DNA of 64,000 nucleotides from Bradyrhizobium cajani (GTDB taxonomy: Bacteria; Pseudomonadota; Alphaproteobacteria; Rhizobiales; Xanthobacteraceae): positions 62,001 to 126,000 of the forward strand of contig NZ_WQNE01000020.1 of the NCBI RefSeq assembly GCF_009759665.1, given 5' to 3'. The position numbers and the translations under genes are program-made. Of the stretch, positions 7,059-15,481 are shown piece after piece. Positions within the stretch are counted from its first letter, which is position 1. Each line of letters opens with the position of its first letter. A model generated the notes under the pieces. That model saw nothing but the letters and a program-made list of their open reading frames with translations, was not told the origin of the DNA and made no database searches.

Positions 7059-7955
7059 CTATGGGCCGTGGATTTGGAAAGAAACGGACCCGTCTTGTGT
7101 CGAAAAGAGCGTGCCGCTCAACGTGCGCGCAATCTCTTCGTCTGCCGAGACCGTCAGTTTTAGGTCGGCTGGCACGAAGCCAATCCCGTAGGCGAACCGT
7201 CCTGCTGCATCCTTTATTTCGAATCTTGGAGTTCCGGAAGCTATCCGCGAGCGATAGAACGCAATCTGATCGTCCGTATAAGCGACACTTCCGGTGAGCA
7301 GCGCGTGGGCATTTGTCTTCCGGATGGTGGTGAAAACCTCGAAATAGACCCTCTGACCGTTCCGGATATCTGCTGTCATGTCGGATGATGTGTCCCGGTT
7401 GCGTGCGAACACACGAGCATCGGCATCGAATTCTATTGCAACTTGGACGTGACGGAGAGTTCGTCCAGTTTTGATGGCGTTGACCACCGGCAGGTAATAT
7501 TTCAACTCGAACAGCTCGGTGGGTTCACCGTCAGAGCTTCTTATGACCTTGGCCTCGACAAACGCCTTACTTTCGATTGTGAACGCCGATACCTCTGGGG
7601 CGCCTTTGGTGTCGACCATCTTGGCGCTGGGGGCGCCCGCGGACGGGGCTGCGTTCAACTGAAGGAATGCAACTAGACCCACGAAAAACCCGCATCCCGA
7701 AATCACCATTAAGTATTCCGGCCACATCGTTCGGAGCCTCTGACGCATCGGTTGAGGTGAGCCAACAGCAAGCTGCCCCCGCTCAAGCCTAATATCGAAA
7801 AGAAACACAAAAAAGCCGGCCGCGACCATAAGCCAGCCGAGCCACTTCACCTCAGGTAGCGCCCAAGCCAACCCCGACCCGATGATGCCAAGGCCAGCCG
7901 CGACCGAACCCGAAGCTGTCCTGACTTGCATAGCCAGCTCCTCGTGTTCCTCCAA
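7059..7955 (-). CDS. membrane protein with large extracytoplasmic domain, unknown
   Basis: 298 residues. Three hydrophobic segments lie at roughly 17-33, 38-55 and 80-100; the second and third enclose a short cytoplasmic or periplasmic loop. The remaining ~190 residues look like a beta-rich soluble domain (for example ELFELKYYLPVVNA, LRHVQVAIEFDADARVF, GQRVYFEVFTTIRKT). No catalytic signature. It is the last gene before the left attachment repeat and is transcribed away from it. No recognised family. Confidence 0.65.
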   Translation of the reverse strand: MEEHEELAMQVRTASGSVAAGLGIIGSGLAWALPEVKWLGWLMVAAGFFVFLFDIRLERGQLAVGSPQPMRQRLRTMWPEYLMVISGCGFFVGLVAFLQLNAAPSAGAPSAKMVDTKGAPEVSAFTIESKAFVEAKVIRSSDGEPTELFELKYYLPVVNAIKTGRTLRHVQVAIEFDADARVFARNRDTSSDMTADIRNGQRVYFEVFTTIRKTNAHALLTGSVAYTDDQIAFYRSRIASGTPRFEIKDAAGRFAYGIGFVPADLKLTVSADEEIARTLSGTLFSTQDGSVSFQIHGP

Positions 7956-8090
7956 TTTCTTCTTTAGCCGATTCCTACGCGGATCAATTGATGTGGAGGA
8001 GCTGGATGTTGCATACGCGTTGCACGAGCACCTCGCGTCATGCGTGGACTTTCGGGAGGGCGATGTAAACTATTGATGATGATTTGTTTT

Positions 8091-8138
8091 TGGTGAGCGC
8101 GCTGGGGCTCGAACCCAGGACCCCGTGATTAAAAGTCA
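8091..8138. other. attL, 48-bp repeat of tRNA-Lys 3' end
   Basis: Identical to 24,964-25,011 over 48 bp, diverging immediately on both sides (AAAATC here against CGTGCT on the right). It covers the acceptor 3' half, T arm and the anticodon loop TTTTAA. It also marks the right edge of the accessory stretch at 5.2-8.1 kb. Confidence 0.92.
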
Positions 8139-8183
8139 AAATCGATCCGTCGAGGTAAGTCATTGATCGAGAGTCCTTTTCTC

Positions 8184-8298
8184 GTGTGGGCATCGAAATC
8201 ACCTGTTTTGTAAGGTAAAATTGCTGAAACCCCTTGATGTTTGGTTGAAGCTAGTTGAAATTCATACCAGCTTCAATGTGCCCACACAACGCCCACAC
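8184..8298. promoter_or_regulatory. candidate integrase arm-binding sites
   Basis: The octamer GCCCACAC occurs at 8280-8287 and 8291-8298 as a direct repeat, and in inverted orientation at 8184-8191, all within 160 bp of attL. A further copy lies at 24,908-24,915, about 50 bp inside attR. Arm-type sites of tyrosine integrases have this distribution. The assignment is by position and repetition only. Confidence 0.4.
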
Positions 8299-8310
8299 GA
8301 CGGGGGTCCC

Positions 8311-9645
8311 GTGCAAGAGATCAGCGAGAAGGTCGTCCGCGGCTTGGAGCTCCCGGCCAAGGGCAACAAGGTCCACTTCTTCAGCGGTGCCAAGCTGCAA
8401 GGCAAGAAGGCGCCGGCCGGCTTCGGCGTGCGCGTCACCGCCAGCGGCACCAAGGCCTTCGTGCTTTTCCACCGTGTTGCCGGCCGCAAATATCTTGAGA
8501 CCCTGGGCCGCTGGGACGAGAACGCGCAAGGCGGTTCGCTGACCGTCCGCGACGCCATCGTAAAGGCGGATAAGCTCGTCAAGGACCTCGCCAAGGGAAA
8601 CCGGGAAGACCCGCGGCCCGAGCGCACCAGGCGGATGGAGGACGGCGACAATCCCGAAGGATTGAAGATTGGCGGCGCCTACGATCCTGACGCCGACGAG
8701 GCCGATCGCGAGCAGAAGCACCCCGGTCTGCTCGACATGTTCATCGAACGCTACTGCCGGAAGGAAGCGCAGCTCAAGAGCGCCGATCAGTACGCCAGCA
8801 CCTTCCGGCGCCTGGTCGCGCCCGACATCGGCGACCTGCCGGTGTTCGGGGAGGGGCGCCTGCGGCGCTCGCACGTTGTCGACATGCTCGATGCGATCGA
8901 GGACGAGAACGGGCCGGTCATGGCCGACCGGACGCTGGCTTACTTGCGAAAGGCGTTCAACTGGTTCCAGGCCCGCGACGAGGATTTCACCAATCCCATC
9001 GTGAAGGGCATCCGCCAGGTTGGCACGAACTCGCGGGACCGGATTCTCGCTGACGACGAAATTCGCGATCTTTGGGCCGGGCTCGAGATCGTCGAGGATG
9101 TGCCTGCCTGCTACCCCCGATTCGTCAAATCCTTGCTGTTGACCACCACCCGCCGCAACGAGGCGGCTCTGATGCACTCCAGCGAGCTCGACGACCGCGA
9201 CTGGACCATCCCAGCCGACCGCTACAAGACCGCTATCGACCACATCATCCCGCTCAGCGCGGCCGCGCGCGATTTGATTGACGAAAAGCCCGCCGGCGCA
9301 AACGGCAATTCGTGGTTCATCTTCACAACCACCGGCGGCGCCAAGGGCTTCTCGGGTTTCAGCAAGGCAAAACGTCAGCTCGACAAGGCGATCGCCAAGG
9401 GCCGCGCGGAGGCCGGCCGTGAGCCCATGCCGCATTGGGTGCTGCATGACCTGCGGCGCACCGGCCGCTCGCTCATGTCGCGCGCTGGCGTTCCTGCCGA
9501 CCATGCTGAGCGCTGCCTTGGGCACGTGATCGGCGGCGTGCGCGGGGTCTACGATCGCTACGCCTACCTCGAGGAAAAGCGCGCAGCGTTCGACAGGCTC
9601 GCCAGCCTCGTCTCTCAGATCGTCACAAGCGCGGTGCGGTCGTGA
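8311..9645 (+). CDS. tyrosine-type site-specific integrase
   Basis: About 444 residues from GTG 8311; an in-frame TTG at 8221 would add 30 residues but would run through the candidate arm sites. The N-terminal arm-binding domain (FFSGAKLQGKKAPAGFGVRV...) precedes a SAM-like core-binding region and the catalytic domain: Arg in LLTTTRRNEA, Lys in YKTAIDHIIPLS, HDLRR, the GH of LGHVIGGV and the nucleophile Tyr in VYDRYAY. It recombines the 48-bp tRNA-Lys core. The next gene overlaps its stop codon (GTGA). The complete catalytic set suggests it is functional. Confidence 0.93.
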   Translation: MQEISEKVVRGLELPAKGNKVHFFSGAKLQGKKAPAGFGVRVTASGTKAFVLFHRVAGRKYLETLGRWDENAQGGSLTVRDAIVKADKLVKDLAKGNREDPRPERTRRMEDGDNPEGLKIGGAYDPDADEADREQKHPGLLDMFIERYCRKEAQLKSADQYASTFRRLVAPDIGDLPVFGEGRLRRSHVVDMLDAIEDENGPVMADRTLAYLRKAFNWFQARDEDFTNPIVKGIRQVGTNSRDRILADDEIRDLWAGLEIVEDVPACYPRFVKSLLLTTTRRNEAALMHSSELDDRDWTIPADRYKTAIDHIIPLSAAARDLIDEKPAGANGNSWFIFTTTGGAKGFSGFSKAKRQLDKAIAKGRAEAGREPMPHWVLHDLRRTGRSLMSRAGVPADHAERCLGHVIGGVRGVYDRYAYLEEKRAAFDRLASLVSQIVTSAVRS

Positions 9646-10238
9646 GCGCGGGAGCGGACCGGGCCACGTTCAATGCGGCATTGGACGCCTACAAGCCAGT
9701 CAGCGATCGGCACGCCGACTTCGTCATGCGGTGGAAGGAGCATCCATCCAAGGCAGAGCTGTGGCTGGCGCTTTCGAGGGCCGCCGCCAAGCACGGCCTG
9801 CCTGTCCCCGAGCCTGCCGACTTCATTGGCGTAACTCTCGGCTGCACGATGGAAGCGGCTCGATTGAATGACCACAGCAAGAGCGTTCGCGATGATTTCG
9901 ACAAGATCAAGAGAGAGATTGTCCAGGTCGTCGAGGACGCGGACTACCCGCTCAACTTGTGGCGAGATCTCGAACGTTTCGAGACCGCGCTTCGGGAGCT
10001 AGACCACAGTGACTACGACATGCACGCGCCTGCGGCCGGAGGCCGAAACGATGTGCATGGTTCCCGAAATCGCAGGGTGTTCGCGCAGCGGTTGGCTCGA
10101 TATCTCCGCGAGGTTTGCGGGGAAGCGCTGATCGATCAGGTCGCGGAGATGGTCGACATTGTTTTTGCGACCGAGGCGCCGACTGATCCAAGCCTTGTCA
10201 GACGTTGGCTCGGGCACCCCCCTGGGCGCGTTGTCTAG
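9642..10238 (+). CDS. hypothetical protein coupled to integrase
   Basis: 198 residues starting at GTG 9642, overlapping the integrase stop by four bases (GTGA), so translation is probably coupled. The protein is soluble, mostly helical and acidic/charged with no recognised domain; a segment HAPAAGGRNDVHGSRNRRVFAQRLARYL recalls small phage or island proteins of rhizobia. A role tied to integration or element maintenance is only inferred from coupling. Confidence 0.65.
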   Translation: MSAGADRATFNAALDAYKPVSDRHADFVMRWKEHPSKAELWLALSRAAAKHGLPVPEPADFIGVTLGCTMEAARLNDHSKSVRDDFDKIKREIVQVVEDADYPLNLWRDLERFETALRELDHSDYDMHAPAAGGRNDVHGSRNRRVFAQRLARYLREVCGEALIDQVAEMVDIVFATEAPTDPSLVRRWLGHPPGRVV

Positions 10239-10333
10239 GACTGTTCGCGCGCGAATTTCTATTCCGATCGATCCGTGTAAATCGGCGCCAAGCAAGCGAT
10301 GTTCGTGCAGGTTCAACGCACGGACACCAGCAA

Positions 10334-10549
10334 ATGTCTGACTTTCGCTTCGACGGTTACAATTCCCGCGCTGCAACGGCCGCCCAGGTTGGCGTGCAGG
10401 TGCGCGGCCGGCCCTACACCGAACGCACGTTCATCAACTGGGAGCTCGACGGCAAGGGCCCGCCGGTGACGCGTGTTGGAAGGGACGTCTGCTATTTCTG
10501 GCCATCCGTCAAGGAGTGGTTGCGGAGCCAAGAGAAGAGCGCCGCATGA
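10334..10549 (+). CDS. small winged-HTH protein, AlpA/excisionase-like
   Basis: 71 residues from ATG 10,334. The sequence runs from an AAQVGVQ helix, through GRPYTERTFINWELDGKGPPVTRVGR, to VCYFWPSVKEWLRSQ. This is the layout of MerR-like HTH_17/AlpA proteins: helix-turn-helix, a short wing with PPVTRVGR, then a W-x-x-S-V-x-x-W helix. Such proteins act as excisionases or activators of integrase genes in islands. It overlaps the next gene by four bases (ATGA). Confidence 0.7.
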   Translation: MSDFRFDGYNSRAATAAQVGVQVRGRPYTERTFINWELDGKGPPVTRVGRDVCYFWPSVKEWLRSQEKSAA

Positions 10550-10920
10550 CCGAACCCGCCCGCTTCAACAGCAGGCGAGCTCGGCAGGCAATACGGAAGG
10601 GTGACCTCAACAACCACCCCGATATCGCCCTCGCCATCGGCCTGGCAACGCACTCCGACGATCCTCTCGCCGAGGAGATCGTGGTCGCCCAATTCTGGAA
10701 GGGGCGGCAGCGCAATAACCACGTGCGCGTCACGCTCAAGCGCTTCGAGGGGCGCCCGATTGTTGACGTGCGCCAGCACTTCGTCACCACCGACGGCCGC
10801 AGCCAGCCGACGACCCGCGGGGTTGCGCTCAGCCTCAATCGTCTTCCGGATTTGCTGAAGGCGGTCGAAAAGGCCTACGCCAAAGCGCTCGAACTTGACT
10901 TGATCGAGGTGGCGTCATGA
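10546..10920 (+). CDS. PC4/p15-like ssDNA-binding transcriptional coactivator domain protein
   Basis: 124 residues from ATG 10,546, which overlaps the previous stop. After a basic N-terminal region, residues 50-118 (VAQFWKGRQRNNHVRVTLKR, GRPIVDVRQHFVTTDG, PTTRGVALSLNRLPDLLKAVEKA) match the PC4 C-terminal fold: four strands carrying aromatic/basic residues and a closing helix. Bacterial and phage PC4-like proteins bind single-stranded DNA as dimers. In this element it probably serves replication or recombination with the ATPase encoded two genes on. Confidence 0.72.
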   Translation: MTEPARFNSRRARQAIRKGDLNNHPDIALAIGLATHSDDPLAEEIVVAQFWKGRQRNNHVRVTLKRFEGRPIVDVRQHFVTTDGRSQPTTRGVALSLNRLPDLLKAVEKAYAKALELDLIEVAS

Positions 10921-11396
10921 ACGCGCCCGTGCAGCAGGAGCAGGTCGAGCGGCTCGTCCTCGGCGACATCGGCGAGTTTGCCGAATGCGCCGGTTATCAG
11001 GCCTGGTTCGTTTCCGAGGGCTGGATCGACCTGCACACGGCGGTCGACAACATGCAGCGCCTTGCCGAGCTTTGGGGGCTTGTCGACGAGGTCGGGCAGG
11101 ACCGCGTCCAGGACGCCATGGCGGCCGCTTTCGCGCCGGCGCCCGAATTGCCGTCCGACTACGCCGCCCAACTGGTGAAACGGTGGGAACTCGACGATCC
11201 GCGCGATCGCTGGCGCTGGACTGGTGAACTGCCGCCGCCGGCCGAGCGCGATGCGGAAAAGCGTCCGCGGCCGGTGCCGCAGTCCACCGTCGACGCCTTC
11301 CGCTATGTCGTGAGCCTCGGGGATGCTGATCGTATTCGCATGTGGCTCCGCGATCACGCGGACGTCGCGCATGTGCTTGTCAGCGAGGTTGCCTGA
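10917..11396 (+). CDS. hypothetical protein
   Basis: 159 residues, overlapping both neighbours by ATGA-type junctions, so it is part of one coupled operon with the PC4-like and ATPase genes. The sequence is helical and acidic, with Trp-rich motifs (WFVSEGWIDLHTAVDNMQRLAELWGLV and RWELDDPRDRWRW). No domain recognised. Its position suggests a DNA-replication accessory role (inference). Confidence 0.65.
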   Translation: MNAPVQQEQVERLVLGDIGEFAECAGYQAWFVSEGWIDLHTAVDNMQRLAELWGLVDEVGQDRVQDAMAAAFAPAPELPSDYAAQLVKRWELDDPRDRWRWTGELPPPAERDAEKRPRPVPQSTVDAFRYVVSLGDADRIRMWLRDHADVAHVLVSEVA

Positions 11397-12706
11397 TGCT
11401 GGATCCGGCCAACCGCGCAATGCTACTTCAGGTCGCCGAAGAGGAGGGATTTCTCGACAGTGATCCCCGCGGCGATGTGCCGCCGGTGGATGGCTTCGAG
11501 GCCTTCGGCGACCAGTCACCAGGCGATGAAGCCACTTATGCTGTAGCCGCACCTGTCTCATCGGCCGGCAGCCTCAATGAGTGGGATGCCGGCGAGTTCG
11601 TCGACATGCCGCCCCCGCGGGAATGGCTGCTCGGCAACCAATTCTGCCGCCGCTTCCTATCGGGCCTGCTGGCGCCGGGCGCCACCGGCAAGACCGCGCT
11701 GCGTACGCTGCAATATCTCGCGCTCGCCACCGGCCGGCCGCTCACCGGCCAGCACGTCTTCAAGCGCTGCCGGGTGCTCTTGCTGAGCCTGGAGGACGAC
11801 GACAGCGAGCTCCAGCGCCGGCTGGCCGCCGCTCGCATTCACCACGGCATTGAGCCAGCGGACCTCAAGGGCTGGCTATTCTGCGCGACCCCGAAGGGCA
11901 TCAAGCTCGCCGACATGAAGGACGGCGCGCGCGCGGCCGGGCCGCTGGAGGCGATGCTGCGCCAGGTGATCGCGGCCCGGCAGATTGACCTGCTCGGGCT
12001 GGATCCCTTCGTGAAACTCCACGGGATGGAGGAGAACGACAACGGCGCCATGGATTTCGTCTGCGGCATTCTGGTCAAGCTGGCGATCGAGTTCAATATC
12101 GCGGTCGACGTGCCCCACCACACCAAGAAGGGCCAGCAGCTCGCCGGCGACGCTGATGCCGGCCGTGGCGCCAGCGCTGCCCGGGACGCCGGCCGCTTGA
12201 TGTACACGCTCACCAGGATGGCCGACGGCGAGGGCGAGGCCTTCGGCGTCCCGGCCGAGGAGAGGCGCCTGTACGTTCGCCTGGACAGCAGCAAGGTCAA
12301 CATAGCTCCGCCCTCGGCTGAGGCGACCTGGTTCAAGCTGGTCGGGGTCCGGCTCGAGAACGGGACGCCCGATTATCCACAGGGCGACGAGGTGCAAACG
12401 GTGGTGCCGTGGAGCCCGCCCAAGACATGGGACGGCATCAGCGCCGCCCAGCTCAACGCTGCCTTGGATGACATCGAGACCGGCATGCCGAGCGGCCAGC
12501 GCTATTCCGACGCCTCCAAGGCCGCCGATCGCGCCGCCTGGCAGGTCGTGCAGCGCCATTGCCCCGACCGCACCGAGCCGCAATGCCGCGACATCGTGAA
12601 GACGTGGGTCAAGAACGGCGTGCTCATCCGGGAGGACTACGCCGACCCGGTCACCCGCAAGCCCCTCAAGGGCCTTCGCGTCTGCCAGGGAAAGCGGCCG
12701 ACGTGA
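11396..12706 (+). CDS. AAA_25/RecA-fold ATPase, RepA-like replicative helicase candidate
   Basis: 436 residues from ATG 11,396 (overlaps the preceding stop). Walker A is GATGKTAL at about residue 98, in a LAPGATGKTALRTL context; Walker B is LLGLDPFVKLHG near residue 200; a polar strand follows with PHHTKKGQQ and an RGASAARDAGRLMYTL segment typical of plasmid/phage RepA-like hexameric ATPases. The C-terminal ~110 residues form a separate helical domain. It most likely drives replication or helicase loading for the element. Short repeats follow directly downstream and could be its origin. Confidence 0.82.
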   Translation: MLDPANRAMLLQVAEEEGFLDSDPRGDVPPVDGFEAFGDQSPGDEATYAVAAPVSSAGSLNEWDAGEFVDMPPPREWLLGNQFCRRFLSGLLAPGATGKTALRTLQYLALATGRPLTGQHVFKRCRVLLLSLEDDDSELQRRLAAARIHHGIEPADLKGWLFCATPKGIKLADMKDGARAAGPLEAMLRQVIAARQIDLLGLDPFVKLHGMEENDNGAMDFVCGILVKLAIEFNIAVDVPHHTKKGQQLAGDADAGRGASAARDAGRLMYTLTRMADGEGEAFGVPAEERRLYVRLDSSKVNIAPPSAEATWFKLVGVRLENGTPDYPQGDEVQTVVPWSPPKTWDGISAAQLNAALDDIETGMPSGQRYSDASKAADRAAWQVVQRHCPDRTEPQCRDIVKTWVKNGVLIREDYADPVTRKPLKGLRVCQGKRPT

Positions 12707-12709
12707 CGC

Positions 12710-12845
12710 GCTCCATTGGCTCAAAATCAATAGCGCACCAATGGAGCAGTTCAGTCTGCGCCGTTATTGATTTTTCCCTAGGGCAGGGCATAGCGCAAAA
12801 CCGCGCGCTATTGCCCCTTGCTGCCATGGCGCAACAATGGAGCGC
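12710..12845. repeat. iteron-like repeat cluster after the ATPase gene, candidate origin
   Basis: GCTCCATTGG (12,710-12,719) and its exact inverse CCAATGGAGC (12,738-12,747) flank a segment with AATAGCGC (12,729-12,736). Further copies follow: GGGCATAGCGC (12,786-12,796), the inverse GCGCTATTGCCCC (12,805-12,817), and CAATGGAGCGC (12,835-12,845). A locally A/T-rich run (TTATTGATTTTTCCC) sits between. Clustered inverted repeats next to a replication ATPase are typical of element origins, but function is inferred. The rest of 12,846-13,639 holds no gene I can strongly support. Confidence 0.4.
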
Positions 12846-13046
12846 GCCAAGCCTCGCGCGTATCCACTCCAACCCGCTTTGCGCCGCCGGCGCTCTGCCT
12901 TCGGCGACGCTTGGAGGCGCACGCTGGCATCACGCCGAGCGGCACACCCGTGATCACTTCCAAGATCGTGAAACGGCAACCGCAGCGGCTCGAACCACAG
13001 CAGACACGGAGAACCGGCGCATCACGAAAGGGCGTGAACACGTGCC

Positions 13047-13148
13047 ATGAGCACGCGAGAGACCGCGCAGGAATTTGCGAGCATGACCGATGCACCGGGC
13101 GCCGGCCGGTGGACCAGCGGAGGGTATCGAAGCCGCCTCACATCGTGA
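13047..13148 (+). CDS. possible 33-residue peptide
   Basis: ATG 13,047 opens a short frame (MSTRETAQEFASMTDAPGAG, ending in YRSRLTS) within the otherwise gene-free 0.9-kb stretch after the ATPase. The composition is plausible for a real peptide, with no strong ribosome-binding site. Offered only as a candidate. Confidence 0.25.
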   Translation: MSTRETAQEFASMTDAPGAGRWTSGGYRSRLTS

Positions 13149-13639
13149 ATGTTGCCCACAAGCCGCCCACTTGAAATTCGTGACATTCACAAGTGCCTGC
13201 AAATCAGCAACATTCCGACGCCGACCACGTGATTGAAAATCATAGGCCGCCCTTCGGAAGGGGTTTTCGCGCGCGATGCCAACCAGGTCTTTCACACTGT
13301 TGAAGCAGTCGGCGCCGGCGCGCACGAGCGGCCCCGGGCGCCGGGCGGCGTTGGCTCAAGTCCAGCCGTTCCGACCATCGTGCAAGCGCGAGGGCAGGGG
13401 GTGTGCCTCGCAAAATCAGAAGGGGGGCCCCGCCGGCCGGGGGGAAAAATCGCGCGCCGATCGAGCCGCTGGTATCTCGCTCGCACGATTGCCCACCCAA
13501 AGAGCCGGCCGCCAGATTTTTTTCTGCATCAGGAATTTCGAGCTCCACCACAGGATGGGCCGCGAACCCATCCCAGGGTCATCCGCGTTTGCCTGGGTTG
13601 GCGGGGAGGAAAACCCAGGCGCTTCACAAGGAGTCATCC

Positions 13640-13870
13640 ATGACGGTCTTCACAGTCACGATCGACGATCACGGCGGTCACTTCGGCGAGGTGGAACACC
13701 AGGAGCGCGCCACCATCGCCCGCGTCCTCGCTGACGTCAGCGCGGCGGTCCGCTCGGGCAAGCCGCTGGCGGGCGATCAGCCGATCATCCTGAACGGCGA
13801 GCGGATCGGGACGTTTTCGTTCGGTCCCAAGGCGCACAGCTTCATCGAGGCCGGTACGAGGCGCGCATGA
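13640..13870 (+). CDS. hypothetical protein
   Basis: 76 residues from ATG 13,640, preceded by AAGGAG seven bases upstream, the best ribosome-binding site in this part of the element. It is predicted to be a compact alpha/beta protein (MTVFTVTIDDHGGHFGEVE..., RATIARVLADVSAAV, ILNGERIGTFSFG). No family recognised. It heads a run of three genes joined by ATGA overlaps. Confidence 0.6.
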   Translation: MTVFTVTIDDHGGHFGEVEHQERATIARVLADVSAAVRSGKPLAGDQPIILNGERIGTFSFGPKAHSFIEAGTRRA

Positions 13871-14091
13871 ACCAGCCGCTGATCCAGCCGCGGACGGTCT
13901 ACCACGTCAGCACCGGCAGCACGGTGATGAACGGTGTCGACGCCGCGGCTGCCGTGTCGAACCACCCCCTCGAATGGTCCTATGAGCCGTGGACGGACGA
14001 AGTCCTCGCGAAGGTCCGGGCCAATATCGCGCGCGAAGCGGAGATCAATCACGTGCCGGTCGTCGGCGCGCTACTCGAGGAGCCGAAATGA
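13867..14091 (+). CDS. hypothetical protein
   Basis: 74 residues from ATG 13,867, overlapping both neighbours by four bases. Soluble and acidic, with a W-Y-P-W cluster (PLEWSYEPWTDEVLAKV). No recognised domain; coupled translation with its neighbours suggests one functional unit. Confidence 0.55.
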   Translation: MNQPLIQPRTVYHVSTGSTVMNGVDAAAAVSNHPLEWSYEPWTDEVLAKVRANIAREAEINHVPVVGALLEEPK

Positions 14092-14480
14092 CCACGACGA
14101 GCCACAACGAAGTCGCACGCTACCGGGTGACCACGGACCTCAATCCGCCGCGTCGTCCGCGGCATCGGCTCGAGCCGCCCTTCAGCTCGACCACCGACAA
14201 CAGCATGTGGCAATACGCTGATCGCCCGGTGCGGGCCGGTGAGGTCATCGAGAGCATGCACTGGCCGCACCCGACCATGATCGGTCTCAATGACGCGGCG
14301 AGGGCCGTCCTGGAGTTCTACAAGACGCGCCAGAAGAGCCGCTTGCCGGTTTCGCCGTATGTGGGCGGCCGCCTCAGGCTCTCGGATGGCCTCGAAGGCG
14401 CAGTGCCGGAGGAACAGCTTATGGCTCGCCGCGCTGAGCCTGCCGTGGCGTTTCCCGTCCGCGTCGTCGCCGGCCGGTGA
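14088..14480 (+). CDS. hypothetical protein
   Basis: 130 residues from ATG 14,088, within the ATGA overlap with the previous gene. It has a Pro/Arg-rich N-terminal third, then a segment SMWQYADRPVRAGEVIESMHWPHP and a helical part (LNDAARAVLEFYKTRQKSRL). Not recognised. It ends four bases before the next start. Confidence 0.55.
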   Translation: MTTTSHNEVARYRVTTDLNPPRRPRHRLEPPFSSTTDNSMWQYADRPVRAGEVIESMHWPHPTMIGLNDAARAVLEFYKTRQKSRLPVSPYVGGRLRLSDGLEGAVPEEQLMARRAEPAVAFPVRVVAGR

Positions 14481-14483
14481 TGC

Positions 14484-15077
14484 ATGAGCGCGGCTGCTCC
14501 GTTCTGCCGGCATGCTGTGGACTATGCCGGCCTCGTCCAGGCGGTGCGTGACCGCCTGGAGCAGATGGAAATGTCGCGCTCCGAGCTCGATCACGTCGGT
14601 GGCTTGACCTGCGGACATACCGACAAAATCCTGCGTCCGGTGCCTGAGAAAAGGTTCGGCATCACGAGCCTGGGCACGATCTTGCAGACGCTCGGCCTGA
14701 TCATGATCATCGTCGAAGATCCTGCCGCGCGCGACAAGACGCTCGCACGTCGAGAGCCTTTCAGTGCATCGAATCGCCGGGTTGGCAACAAGTGCCACCT
14801 CGGCAGGAAGGTCTGGGACCTGGCTCCCGATGACGGTGGGTCGCCTAGACAATTCCAGATGGTGTCGACCCGTGCCGCAAAACTGATTGAGACGTTTCCC
14901 GATCGGTATCGTTTCGTTGTCGACGGCGAACCTGCGCCGACCGAGCGCAGTGATGGCGCGCCGGCGCCTGCTGCGCCTCGCCTGGTGCATGAGCAGCCTG
15001 CGGCATCGCCCCGCGAGGGCACGGGCCACGCGCACCTGCGCGTCGTCCAGGAGAAGCGCGGCCACAAATTCGGCTGA
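14484..15077 (+). CDS. putative HTH DNA-binding protein
   Basis: 197 residues. The N-terminal 75 residues (LVQAVRDRLEQMEMSRSELD, GGLTCGHTDKIL, FGITSLGTILQTLGL) follow the five-helix pattern of XRE/Cro-type domains: a helix, a turn with SRSELD, a recognition helix ending in K-I-L, then a closing helix. The C-terminal half is basic and disordered-looking. It could be a regulator of the element; the operator is unknown. The downstream 200 bp (15,078-15,277) contain no gene. Confidence 0.55.
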   Translation: MSAAAPFCRHAVDYAGLVQAVRDRLEQMEMSRSELDHVGGLTCGHTDKILRPVPEKRFGITSLGTILQTLGLIMIIVEDPAARDKTLARREPFSASNRRVGNKCHLGRKVWDLAPDDGGSPRQFQMVSTRAAKLIETFPDRYRFVVDGEPAPTERSDGAPAPAAPRLVHEQPAASPREGTGHAHLRVVQEKRGHKFG

Positions 15078-15277
15078 GGTCGATTCCGCCCGCGCGTAAT
15101 TTTCTCGGTGCGTTGCGCCACTTTTCCCAAACGACCCACGGTCCCCGCATTGGCTCGTTCGGAAAAGCGAGCTGCGCGGACGCCGCTTTCATGAACCTCC
15201 AAGGCGCCCGGTGATCCTCGAGATCACCCTTTCTCGCGCAGGGCTTTCCGACCGGGTCGCCTTGGAGACCTGCGGCA

Positions 15278-15481
15278 GTGCCCGACACGAATTGGAAGCC
15301 CATCAAGGAAGCCGCCCGAGGCATCGGGCCCATGCTGCTGCGTGTCGGTTCGTCCACCGACGATCCGTTCTTTGTCGGCTACCAGGACCCCGATAGCGGG
15401 CGCTGGTTCGACCAGGAGAACCGCGAGGTAACACCTCAGTGGTTCTGTCTCGTGCCGGCATTCGACGGAGCAGCCTCATGA
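15278..15481 (+). CDS. small hypothetical protein
   Basis: 67 residues from GTG 15,278, ending four bases into the next gene (ATGA overlap at 15,478). It is aromatic-rich at its end (GRWFDQENREVTPQWFCLVP), a pattern seen in small proteins beside phage tail or lysis genes. Not recognised. Confidence 0.5.
   Translation: MPDTNWKPIKEAARGIGPMLLRVGSSTDDPFFVGYQDPDSGRWFDQENREVTPQWFCLVPAFDGAAS

Noticed and set aside
13350..13377. tRNA-like T arm and acceptor end (GTTGG-loop-CCAGC, CGTTCCG, ACCA)
   Set aside because: A partly matching 5' acceptor (CGGAAGG, 13,255) would make the RNA about 123 nt long, with no proper D or anticodon arm and no T at position 8; it is probably chance or a remote tRNA remnant.
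12559..13643. Long open frames on both strands across the stretch after the ATPase gene
   Set aside because: Arg/Ala/Pro-rich shadow-type composition, no ribosome-binding sites, and they run through the repeat cluster; only one 33-codon ORF was kept, as a weak candidate.
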